Assembly: GCA_902800255.1 (NCBI GenBank)
Contig: CADCDV010000040.1
Span: 1 to 5,726 of the forward strand
DNA length: 5,726 nt
Source of the DNA: an uncultured Erysipelotrichaceae bacterium
GTDB taxonomy: Bacteria; Bacillota_I; Bacilli_A; RFN20; CAG-826
Reading direction: 5' to 3'
The position numbers and the translations under genes were made by a program. This document shows positions 1 through 5,726 of the stretch, in pieces. Positions within the stretch are counted from its first letter, which is position 1, and each line of letters begins with the position of its first letter. The notes under the pieces were generated by a model. The model ran no database searches and was not told where the DNA came from. It was given only the letters and a program-made list of their open reading frames with translations.

Positions 1-828
1 AGATTGGTAAGCCAATTCCCTGGCAGACTTTCGATAAGTCAAAATCACCGATGGAATGGGCAGAATTTGTAAAAGATCAAGTCTATAAACTATAAACTTT
101 TTTAAGTAGAGAGAATGGAACAGGAAATTATCCAGCCAATTGCTAAAGAGGTTCTCAAGAGTGAACTCACTCATGTGAGCGTCAAAATACTCCTTCAGCG
201 CTATATTAACCCTATCGATTATTTTTGGGAAGAGAGGGTTGCTCTCAATTGGGTCATGAACCATCTCCGGTTCTTCTTTCTCAAGATCAAAGAGCTTCTT
301 GCCAGTCTCTAAGCCAAACATCATGATGAGAGATTCGTAGGTTGGGAAAAGGTCTTTCCTTTGGTCCTCTGGATATCTCCAGACAAGGCGGATTTCCTTT
401 TCTTTGGCGGATAAGGCATCCTCTTTGGCCATGGTTTGGAAAGCGTAATAAGAGGCTTCGTCATAGCACTGCCTCTCCTTTTCGATATCCTCAAGGTAAT
501 CAAAAGCTTCCGCGACTTTGAGATAAGAGATGCGGAGCTCTTCTTTGGTGAAGGTGTCTTTTCTTGTCTCAAGGAGCTTAAAGGCTTCGTTGACGGCGTC
601 TCTCCCCTTCCACGGCTCCAAAGCGTTGTTGACCGAATGGAAATAAAGGAGGTCGAGAGCGATAAGCTCACCGAAGGATTCGACTTTGTCTTCTTTTAGA
701 AGCTGTTCCCTGAAAGAAAGGACGAATTGGGAAAGGTCTGCCCTCTTGTCCTTCATGATTTTCTCAAAGAGATATAAGTATGAGGATTTGATTTCCTCTT
801 CGTTATTCGTATCGATCTTTTTCTTCAT
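1..828 (-). CDS. Hypothetical helical protein, 3' end not in window (possibly cut by a chimeric junction)
   Basis: Reading from ATG at 828 toward position 1 gives 276 codons without a stop, so the frame runs off the left edge. An in-frame TAG at 840-838 makes 828 the first usable ATG; a weak AGGG (839-836) lies seven bases upstream of it. The product is charged, mostly helical in appearance, and has no signal peptide or clear membrane segment, suggesting a cytoplasmic protein. Residues 96-131 (EELRISYLKVAEAFDYLEDI and onward) loosely resemble a TPR-type helix pair, with alanine and aromatic spacing; this is only a resemblance. I do not recognise the family. Codon use matches the genes to the right down to about residue 205. 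Beyond that, ATA and CTG codons, rare in the other genes, become more common. The last ~58 residues lie opposite a more convincing plus-strand reading, so the true C-terminus may have been lost near position 175. It is divergent from the nuclease gene. Confidence 0.72.
   Translation of the reverse strand, partial: MKKKIDTNNEEEIKSSYLYLFEKIMKDKRADLSQFVLSFREQLLKEDKVESFGELIALDLLYFHSVNNALEPWKGRDAVNEAFKLLETRKDTFTKEELRISYLKVAEAFDYLEDIEKERQCYDEASYYAFQTMAKEDALSAKEKEIRLVWRYPEDQRKDLFPTYESLIMMFGLETGKKLFDLEKEEPEMVHDPIESNPLFPKIIDRVNIALKEYFDAHMSEFTLENLFSNWLDNFLFHSLYLKKFIVYRLDLLQILPIPSVILTYRKSARELAYQS
3..95 (+). CDS. C-terminal end of a lysophospholipid acyltransferase-like protein (GlsA-like, Bacteroidota type)
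   Basis: Frame 3 is open from the left edge to TAA at 93-95 and gives a 30-residue tail beginning IGKPIPWQTFDKSKSP and ending QVYKL. From memory, a GKPIPxxxFDKS segment followed by EWAxxV and a VYKL-like end is typical of the C-terminus of Bacteroidota 1-acylglycerol-phosphate acyltransferase-like proteins, including GlsA, the O-acyltransferase of glycine lipid synthesis. No catalytic motif is visible because only the tail is present. Support comes from the next plus-strand frame at 115, which looks like the partner gene glsB. It conflicts with the minus-strand frame over the same bases. Being open for 31 codons would happen by chance in roughly a quarter of random cases, so the call rests on recognising the family. 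Confidence 0.5.
   Translation: MGKPIPWQTFDKSKSPMEWAEFVKDQVYKL
115..174 (+). pseudogene. N-terminal fragment of a GNAT-type acyltransferase (GlsB/OlsB-like, Bacteroidota type)
   Basis: ATG at 115, nineteen bases after the stop of the GlsA-like tail, opens a frame starting MEQEIIQPIAKEVLKSELT (115-171). This resembles the N-terminus of Bacteroidota hemolysin/GNAT-type N-acyltransferases (GlsB/OlsB-like), which normally continue into a basic stretch and an EIYIV-like strand. Here the resemblance stops at ELT. The frame then continues with unrelated sequence to TAA at 310-312, and that part is the antisense of the hypothetical minus-strand gene. The start lacks a Shine-Dalgarno sequence, which is normal in Bacteroidota. 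In that phylum GlsA- and GlsB-like genes are neighbours, so the order here is coherent. I read this as a gene cut after about 20 codons by a junction. The alternative is a chance 65-codon frame. Confidence 0.42.
159..179. repeat. Overlapping short inverted repeats at the suspected junction
   Basis: GAGTGA (159-164) is the reverse complement of TCACTC (167-172), separated by two bases. CTCAC (166-170) is also the reverse complement of GTGAG (175-179), with a TCAT loop. The two small dyads share their middle arm. They sit where the plus-strand GlsB-like reading stops making sense and the minus-strand gene begins to. Short dyads of this kind can favour strand switching during amplification or recombination, but arms of five and six bases also occur by chance. 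Confidence 0.4.
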
Positions 829-843
829 AATTAGGCCCTAGAT

Positions 844-872
844 AGTATCGGTTTTCGATTCTTTATTTTCAA
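844..872 (-). promoter_or_regulatory. Candidate promoter for the minus-strand hypothetical gene
   Basis: On the minus strand TTGAAA (872-867) matches five of six bases of the -35 consensus. Seventeen bases on, GATACT (849-844) matches four of six of TATAAT. Initiation would fall near 837, leaving a leader of only about nine bases before the ATG at 828. The -10 element is weak and the region is AT-rich, so this is a suggestion only. Confidence 0.25.
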
Positions 873-900
873 GTTATCATGAAAACTGACTCGGTTTTTT

Positions 901-918
901 ATATATCATTTGATATAT
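901..918. repeat. AT-rich 8-bp inverted repeat, possible operator
   Basis: ATATATCA (901-908) and TGATATAT (911-918) are perfect reverse complements separated by TT. The dyad lies between two divergent genes and its right arm overlaps the candidate -35 hexamer of the nuclease promoter, a position where a dimeric repressor could act. AT-rich promoter DNA often contains such palindromes by chance, and no regulator gene is visible nearby. Confidence 0.4.
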
Positions 919-938
919 TTGCTTAGAAATTCCACAAT
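910..938 (+). promoter_or_regulatory. Candidate promoter of the nuclease-pncB operon, giving a leaderless transcript
   Basis: TTGATA (910-915) matches five of six bases of the -35 consensus. CACAAT (933-938), seventeen bases on, matches four of six of the -10. Transcription would begin about seven bases later, at or next to the ATG at 945. That would explain why no Shine-Dalgarno sequence precedes this start. An alternative -10, TATATT at 914-919, has a better hexamer but no clear -35 partner and would give a leader of about twenty bases. Confidence 0.3.
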
Positions 939-944
939 ATTTCT

Positions 945-2672
945 ATGAACAACATCAAAAGAAACCTTCTCCTGAGCGCCGCCTCATCATTCATGATTCT
1001 TGGCGGATCATCTGCTCTTCCTTTAAACGCGGATCCTTCATCGTCAGCTCCGACCTATGTAACAAAGCTTCCAGAGGTCATTGACCTCAACGATTCAACC
1101 GAATCCGAAATCAGAAGCTATTATTCTTCCCTCAATTCCTTGCAAGGTTCCGAAAAGCAAGGAACGAACCTTCTTAAGAACCTTAAGCCAATCCTCCAGG
1201 ATTTCGATTATTTCAGCTACGACAACGTCTGGAAGATTTACGAAATCACCGACAGGGACTGGAATCTTTCCCCTGCCGCGAGCGATGCGGAGAATAACAT
1301 CACTTTCGATTCGGCATCGAACACTTATACGAAATACACATACCTATCGAACGCTAAGAAAGACGCTTCATCCAACCCATACGTCCATACCCTTTATAGG
1401 AATCTCGGCGCAGATGGCTCAATCGTCGAAGAAGGACGCATCAAAGAATGGGGTGACCATAACGCGACTGGCACGAATAGAGAACACGTCTGGTGCCAAT
1501 CAAGAGGCTTCAAGGCCCCTTCTGGCGCAGAAGGTCCTGCTGGCACCGATGTCCACCATCTTATTTCTGGCGATGGCAGAGTCAACCAGTCATACCACAA
1601 TAACAGCCCTTATGGTTTTGTCGACAAAACAAGCTCCAAAACCAAAGATGCGGGCGATGAGAAATCGTTCCTTAAAGGAAACCTCCTTGGCCCACAGCTT
1701 CATAAGCATGACGAAGACGTCACCAGCATGGTCTTTGAGCCACAAGATAGCGACAAAGGCGATATCGCCCGCGCTCTCTTCTACATGGCCGCTTGCTATA
1801 ACAACTTCTCCGGCACCGATACCATCACCGAGTACAATCCAAATCTTCTCTTGGTTGATTACGCGACCGATGATGGAGCCGCTGAAGCATCAAGCGCGAC
1901 CCACCCTGTCTGCATGGGTATCCTTAGTGACCTTCTTGAATGGCACAAGATGGATCCGGTTGATGAATATGAGATCCATAGAAACAACCTGATTTACAAA
2001 AACTTCCAGCATAACCGCAATACTTTCATCGATTTCCCAGAGTGGGTCGATGTGGTTTGGGGCAATGATTCTTCTCTTTTCGCCGATCCACTTAATGATG
2101 CGATCTCTTCCCAGGAAAAGGCACCGATAATACTTCCCGTCCCGGAGATGGAAGTCACGGTTTATGATGATGGCGCTTTCGTTTCCGAAATCGAAGAAAA
2201 GGTTAGAACGAATATCGACGATGAATTGACCTTCGAACTAACAGGAAAGAAAATCGTCACCGTAACAAAAGGCGAAACCGTTGATCGCACGGATGGTTAC
2301 AAAGAAACAACTATCAAGATTACGACTTTGGAGCATCCTGAAATAGGAACCGCCACGCTCACCTTCAAAGGTCATAAGGATGGCAGAGAAGTAAGCGCCA
2401 GCATGAAAATCACCGCCAAAAAAGCGGATAGCCACGGAGAGCCTACAGAACCTCAAGAACCCGACACCCCAAAGAACCCGTTCGTTGAGGCTCTTAGAGG
2501 AGTGTTTGGTGATGCTGCTGAGACAGTCTTCGTCATCATCATCGTTGTCCTTGTCGTCCTTGTTCTCTCGATCCTCATCTTTACCTTCGTGATGATGAGC
2601 AAGAAAAATAGAAAGAAGGCTTTGAAGAAAGTCACCAAAGCCGCTAAAAGAAGCTACAAAAGGAGGAAGTAA
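945..2672 (+). CDS. Secreted, membrane-anchored endonuclease I family nuclease
   Basis: This 575-residue protein should cut DNA, perhaps also RNA, outside the cell while anchored in the membrane. Residues 1-29 form a signal peptide: basic start, hydrophobic core, and a possible cleavage site after LNA. The nuclease domain (about 85-375) carries endonuclease I family (Pfam Endonuclease_1) motifs: TNREHVW (177-183, E180 and H181 expected catalytic), TDVHH (201-205), GRVN (211-214, N214 likely metal ligand), KGDIARALFYM (271-281), EWHKMDPVD (332-340), then HRN and HNRNTFID. Cys184 stands where Pro is usual after EHVW. A beta-rich, Ig-like segment (about 398-492) and a Pro/Glu linker (about 497-512) lead to one membrane helix (about 527-551) and a Lys/Arg-rich tail (552-575), predicted to be cytoplasmic. 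The start is forced by an in-frame TAG at 924-926, and no ribosome binding site precedes it. It is followed two bases later by pncB. Confidence 0.9.
   Translation: MNNIKRNLLLSAASSFMILGGSSALPLNADPSSSAPTYVTKLPEVIDLNDSTESEIRSYYSSLNSLQGSEKQGTNLLKNLKPILQDFDYFSYDNVWKIYEITDRDWNLSPAASDAENNITFDSASNTYTKYTYLSNAKKDASSNPYVHTLYRNLGADGSIVEEGRIKEWGDHNATGTNREHVWCQSRGFKAPSGAEGPAGTDVHHLISGDGRVNQSYHNNSPYGFVDKTSSKTKDAGDEKSFLKGNLLGPQLHKHDEDVTSMVFEPQDSDKGDIARALFYMAACYNNFSGTDTITEYNPNLLLVDYATDDGAAEASSATHPVCMGILSDLLEWHKMDPVDEYEIHRNNLIYKNFQHNRNTFIDFPEWVDVVWGNDSSLFADPLNDAISSQEKAPIILPVPEMEVTVYDDGAFVSEIEEKVRTNIDDELTFELTGKKIVTVTKGETVDRTDGYKETTIKITTLEHPEIGTATLTFKGHKDGREVSASMKITAKKADSHGEPTEPQEPDTPKNPFVEALRGVFGDAAETVFVIIIVVLVVLVLSILIFTFVMMSKKNRKKALKKVTKAAKRSYKRRK
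2661..2666 (+). promoter_or_regulatory. Ribosome binding site of pncB inside the nuclease gene
   Basis: AGGAGG lies eight bases before the pncB ATG at 2675 and also encodes the last Arg codons of the nuclease. This perfect Shine-Dalgarno sequence, with only two bases between the genes, supports co-transcription and possibly coupled translation. It also shows the host uses Shine-Dalgarno initiation, in contrast with the bare start of the upstream gene. Confidence 0.85.
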
Positions 2673-2674
2673 GC

Positions 2675-4189
2675 ATGTCAATTGAAGTCACCCCTTACAT
2701 TCCAAACGAAGATTACGAAAACCCAGCGATGGTCGTCGATTTCTATGAGTTCGCGATGGCCAATTCCCTTTTCCTTCACGGCTATAAAGACTCTGTGATG
2801 GTCTTCGATATGTTCTTCCGCGAGAATCCAGATAACCTCGGTTACGCGATCTCTTGCGGACAAGCCAAACTCACCAAATTCCTTCTCAACTACCACTTCA
2901 ACGAAGAAGACCTCATCTATCTCCGTGGAAAGGGTATGTCCGAAGAGTTCTTGGAGTGCCTTCGCACCTACAGATGGAAAGGCGATATGTACGCCCTCAA
3001 AGAAGGATGCGTCGCTTATCCTCAGGTCCCAATGGTCAGAATCGAATGCGACATGATCGGTGCCATCCTCATTGAGACCTATCTCCTTCAGACGATGAAT
3101 TTCCATTCCCTTATCGCTACCAAAGCGACGAGAATCTCCGGTCTTTCCTCTGGAAAAGAGAGATCGGTTATGGAATTCGGCACTAGGCGCGCCCAAGGCG
3201 AAAGCGCAGGAAACGATGGCGCATACGCCGCGGTTCTTGGCGGATGCATCGGCACCGCTAACTGCTTAGCCGAGATGAAATATGGCCCAGAGGTCAAAGC
3301 CGTTGGAACGATCGCCCACTCCTTCATCGAATTCTTCCCTGATGAATTAAGTGCCTTCCGTGCCTATGCTGAGACTTACCCAAATAACGTCTCCTTATTG
3401 CTCGATACCTATAGCGTTTTTGACTCAGGTCTTCCAAACCTCATCAAGTTAGATGATGAACTCATCAAAAAATATCCAAACGACCCTAGTAAGAGGGTTA
3501 AATCCGCCCGCGTTGATTCTGGCGACCTTGCTAGAAGCTACAAGAGACTCAGAAAAGCCCTTGATGCCGCGGGAAAGAGCTACGTTAAGCTAATCGCCTC
3601 CAATTCTCTCGATGAGAGAAAGATCATGAACATGGAAGTTTACGAAGAGGCGAAATTCGACGCTTATGGCGTTGGCGAGAACCTCATCACCTCCGCTACT
3701 GACCCTGTCTTAGGCGGGGTTTATAAGCTTGTCGCAGTCAAGAATGCCGATGGTTCATACACCCCAAAGATGAAATGCTCCGATTCCTCAGTCAAAGCCA
3801 TCATCCCTGGCAAACTCATGGCCTACCGCATCTTTGATGAGAATGGCCAAGGGCAATGTGACCTCATCACCTTCGACGATGAAATCGTTGAGGAAGGCAA
3901 GCCTGTCGTCGTTTACGATTTCGACCCAACCTCTTTCAAGAGACAAAGGGTCATCACCCCTCTCAAAGTCGAGAAACTCCTTGTCCCATTCATCATCGGT
4001 GGTAAGCTTGCTGGGCCTCTTCCATCCATCAGCGAGAAGAAAGCCTACATCAAAGACCAGCTTGAGAATAAGGTCTGGAAGTCAGAACTTAGACCTGAGT
4101 TACCTCACGTCCACTATGTGGATCTTAGCGAAAGGGTCTATAAAGTCCGCACCGAGCTATACGAAAAACTTCACGGCGGAAGGATCTAA
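2675..4189 (+). CDS. pncB: Nicotinate phosphoribosyltransferase
   Basis: This cytoplasmic enzyme of the Preiss-Handler NAD salvage route makes nicotinate mononucleotide from nicotinate and PRPP, with ATP hydrolysis (EC 6.3.4.21). At 504 residues it has the usual bacterial length. The N-terminal block DFYEFAMANS (22-31) fits the substrate-binding start of the family. EFGTRRAQG (167-175) is the conserved FGTRR signature. GTIAHSF (211-217) contains His215, the residue expected to be phosphorylated. RVDSGDLA (279-286) and YGVGENL (331-337) belong to the phosphate- and PRPP-binding part of the barrel. LGGVYKLV (346-353) and the C-terminal domain complete the fold, and nothing appears to be missing. 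Translation starts at an ATG eight bases after AGGAGG. It is the second gene of an apparent operon behind the surface nuclease and is followed by a strong terminator. A nicotinamide or quinolinate enzyme is less likely because of the FGTRR and AHSF motifs. Confidence 0.95.
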   Translation: MSIEVTPYIPNEDYENPAMVVDFYEFAMANSLFLHGYKDSVMVFDMFFRENPDNLGYAISCGQAKLTKFLLNYHFNEEDLIYLRGKGMSEEFLECLRTYRWKGDMYALKEGCVAYPQVPMVRIECDMIGAILIETYLLQTMNFHSLIATKATRISGLSSGKERSVMEFGTRRAQGESAGNDGAYAAVLGGCIGTANCLAEMKYGPEVKAVGTIAHSFIEFFPDELSAFRAYAETYPNNVSLLLDTYSVFDSGLPNLIKLDDELIKKYPNDPSKRVKSARVDSGDLARSYKRLRKALDAAGKSYVKLIASNSLDERKIMNMEVYEEAKFDAYGVGENLITSATDPVLGGVYKLVAVKNADGSYTPKMKCSDSSVKAIIPGKLMAYRIFDENGQGQCDLITFDDEIVEEGKPVVVYDFDPTSFKRQRVITPLKVEKLLVPFIIGGKLAGPLPSISEKKAYIKDQLENKVWKSELRPELPHVHYVDLSERVYKVRTELYEKLHGGRI

Positions 4190-4198
4190 AACAGAATC

Positions 4199-4228
4199 AA
4201 AAAGGCCTGCTTCAGCAGGTCTTTTTTT
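4199..4228. terminator. Bidirectional rho-independent terminator between pncB and the permease gene
   Basis: The stem GGCCTGC (4204-4210) pairs with GCAGGTC (4215-4221) through one G-T wobble and a TTCA loop. Seven T follow (4222-4228), ten bases or so after the pncB stop. On the other strand the five A at 4199-4203 give a U-run after the same hairpin, so it can also end the convergent permease transcript. The permease stop codon (4229-4227) lies within the T-run itself, so the gene ends directly at the hairpin. Confidence 0.88.
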
Positions 4229-5726
4229 ATTCGACGCTCTTGAGGGATTCGACCATCTTCACGCTGTCGCTTCTGAATGAATAGAAGCCATTCACAAGGA
4301 GGGCGACCACAAAGGTGAGAATGAAGGAAAGGACGAATGAAAGAGGGTTGATATGGTAGATGTAATTGACGAGCTCAACTTTGTTGAGGAACATGACGCC
4401 GAAATGGAATGGGATGCCAAGGAACAAACCTATTCCAACGCCTATGGCGACAAGGGTCATCATCTCAAAGAGAAGGGAGAAAGCGATCTCGCTTCTAGAG
4501 AAACCTAGGACCTTCAAAGTGGCGATATCCCTCGTCCTGTCTTTGAAGTTCATGAGGGCAAGGTTATAAAGGACGGTTATGGCAAGAAGGATTGCGAAAA
4601 CCTTAACAGCGTTCGTCATGATGAGGATTCCACCCATGACATCATTGATGGACTCTGACCAGTCATCTTGCGTCTGGGCTTGCATGACATAAGGCAAAGA
4701 AAGAAGTCTTTCCTTAACCTCGGATGGTTTTTCACCTTCTAGGATATCGACGTTCGCGCCAAGGTAGGTGTTACCCCAATCGCCAAGGACTGGGGAATCG
4801 CCATAGACGATGATGCCGTTATAGACAAAGGCCTCATAGACCTTGTAGACGGTCGCTTCATAGGTTCTGTTTGAATAGGTGAAGGTGATACTGTCCCCTG
4901 CTTTCGCACCTGTATCGTCAGAGATTTTTTGTGATATCGCTACTTGATCTAACGGCATCTCAGGAACGTATTTCATGTGGGTTTTGCTGCCGTTTTTGCC
5001 CAAAATGTAGACAAAAGAGTCTGCAGAATGGCCATATTCATAGCCAATCGTTGATGTGGCTCTTGTGTACATTTCGAAAGACTCAACCCCTTCGACGGCA
5101 AGAAGCTCGGTTTTTATTTCCTCTTCGGTTTTCTGCGAGGAGAAGGTCAATGATATGTCTTGGCTATTTCCATATTCCAAATCATGGTAAAGGCCATAGT
5201 TGATCGTATCCTCGATGCCAAAGCCACAAACGAGAAGAGCCGTGCATCCGATGATGCCGACGATGACCATGATGGATTTGACGACGTCGCTGAACATGTT
5301 CCTGACCGCCATCTTGAGGGAAAGGAAAGTGATGCCGTGTTTAGGTTCGAACTTAAGCGAATGCGATTTCATGACCATTGGCCTTGGCCTCATCGATTCG
5401 CATGGTTTGCGGGAGATCTCTCTTCTTGCGATGAAATAAGTCACCCCTCCTGCGATTAAAAGGAAGAGAACGGCGGTCAAAATGCCTGTGGCCCAAGGGA
5501 AAACGTATCCTAGTTTTGGAAGGGTGTAGACAATCGCGTACTTCTTATCCATGATCCAAGGGATCAAGATTGGACCGACAATCTCTCCTATGAGGGTGCC
5601 TATACCCACTAGAGCAAGGGTTATTGAGACATATAAGGACATGATTTCGCCCTTCTTTAAACCAAGTGCTTTCATCGTGCCTATCTGCATCCTCTCCTTG
5701 AGGATGATCTGCGATGTCGTCGTCAA
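4227..5726 (-). CDS. FtsX-family ABC transporter permease, C-terminal part
   Basis: The frame is open from the right edge to TAA at 4229-4227, giving 499 residues; the TTG at the edge is not the true start. The piece begins inside an FtsX core: ERMQIGTMKALGLKKGEI (11-28) is the cytoplasmic coupling segment, followed by membrane helices at about 31-55 and 78-100. A basic linker (101-145) leads to a second module: one helix (about 149-169), an extracellular domain (about 172-362), a helix (368-391), a second coupling motif DRTRDIATLKVLGFSRSEI (396-414), then helices at about 416-438 and 460-482. Two repeated cores indicate the large (about 800-1100 residue) Bacillota FtsX/MacB-like permeases, which work with a separate ATPase. 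That ATPase would lie beyond the right edge. Substrate is unknown; export, or moving lipids or lipoproteins, is typical of the superfamily. The gene converges on pncB and shares its terminator. Confidence 0.9.
   Translation of the reverse strand: MTTTSQIILKERMQIGTMKALGLKKGEIMSLYVSITLALVGIGTLIGEIVGPILIPWIMDKKYAIVYTLPKLGYVFPWATGILTAVLFLLIAGGVTYFIARREISRKPCESMRPRPMVMKSHSLKFEPKHGITFLSLKMAVRNMFSDVVKSIMVIVGIIGCTALLVCGFGIEDTINYGLYHDLEYGNSQDISLTFSSQKTEEEIKTELLAVEGVESFEMYTRATSTIGYEYGHSADSFVYILGKNGSKTHMKYVPEMPLDQVAISQKISDDTGAKAGDSITFTYSNRTYEATVYKVYEAFVYNGIIVYGDSPVLGDWGNTYLGANVDILEGEKPSEVKERLLSLPYVMQAQTQDDWSESINDVMGGILIMTNAVKVFAILLAITVLYNLALMNFKDRTRDIATLKVLGFSRSEIAFSLLFEMMTLVAIGVGIGLFLGIPFHFGVMFLNKVELVNYIYHINPLSFVLSFILTFVVALLVNGFYSFRSDSVKMVESLKSVE

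Noticed and set aside
436..699. An 87-codon plus-strand frame opposite the hypothetical minus gene
   Set aside because: The minus frame is longer, has the host codon pattern and a defined start; the plus frame has no ribosome binding site or recognisable product.
1081..1992. A 303-codon plus-strand frame inside the nuclease gene
   Set aside because: It overlaps the catalytic core of the nuclease in another frame, is rich in Ser, Thr, Arg and Pro, and has no ribosome binding site or domain; it is a by-product of the codon bias of the real gene.
2521..2600. Repeated TCATCATC and GTCCTTGTCGTCCTTGTT tracts resembling a short tandem repeat
   Set aside because: They encode the Ile/Val/Leu-rich membrane helix; the repetition follows from the amino-acid composition and has no regular unit.
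2238..2681. Minus-strand frames antisense to the nuclease C-terminus, and 2678-3196 antisense to pncB
   Set aside because: They lie wholly opposite well-supported genes and show low-complexity Asp-rich stretches that mirror the membrane-helix codons; no initiation signal was seen.
5160..5459. Plus-strand frames opposite the permease gene (including 4366-4569 and 4931-5203)
   Set aside because: The minus strand clearly encodes FtsX coupling motifs and membrane helices through this stretch, so these are antisense shadows.
1..5726. Possible use of UGA as tryptophan (Mycoplasma-type code)
   Set aside because: All tryptophans in the nuclease, pncB and permease are TGG and no in-frame TGA occurs, so there is no sign of recoding.

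Overview
The window is ordinary bacterial chromosome with one anomalous end. From about position 180 to the right edge, the genes look like one host. GC is moderate, with C-ending codons common (ATC, CTC, CTT, TCC). Every Trp is TGG and no in-frame TGA occurs. All visible stops are TAA, and pncB has a consensus AGGAGG ribosome binding site. This fits a low-to-moderate-GC Bacillota relative, possibly one of the Mollicutes- or Erysipelotrichia-like gut Bacilli using the standard code. That placement is an inference from style and gene types.

Layout: (1) Positions 1-828, minus strand, hold a reading frame with no stop that starts at 828 and runs off the left edge; I recognise no family. (2) In the first ~175 bases the plus strand instead reads as the end of one gene (3-95) and the beginning of another (115 to about 174). 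They resemble the adjacent Bacteroidota lipid acyltransferases GlsA and GlsB. The two readings cannot both be real here, so I suspect a junction between two genomes near 160-185. (3) Positions 829-944 are a short AT-rich divergent promoter region with an 8-bp dyad. (4) Positions 945-2672 encode a secreted, C-terminally membrane-anchored endonuclease I-type nuclease. (5) Two bases later, 2675-4189 encode nicotinate phosphoribosyltransferase (pncB), whose ribosome binding site lies inside the nuclease gene. (6) A hairpin with runs of A and T on either side (4199-4228) ends this operon and also the convergent gene. (7) From 4227 to the right edge, minus strand, is the C-terminal part of a large two-module FtsX-type ABC transporter permease.

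The nuclease and pncB appear to form a two-gene operon. One protein would cut nucleic acid at the cell surface, and the other would make NAD precursor from nicotinate inside the cell, so a shared salvage role is plausible but unproven. I see no tRNA, rRNA, CRISPR array, insertion sequence or phage gene. The points most worth checking are the suspected junction, the apparently leaderless nuclease start, and the nuclease-pncB pairing.
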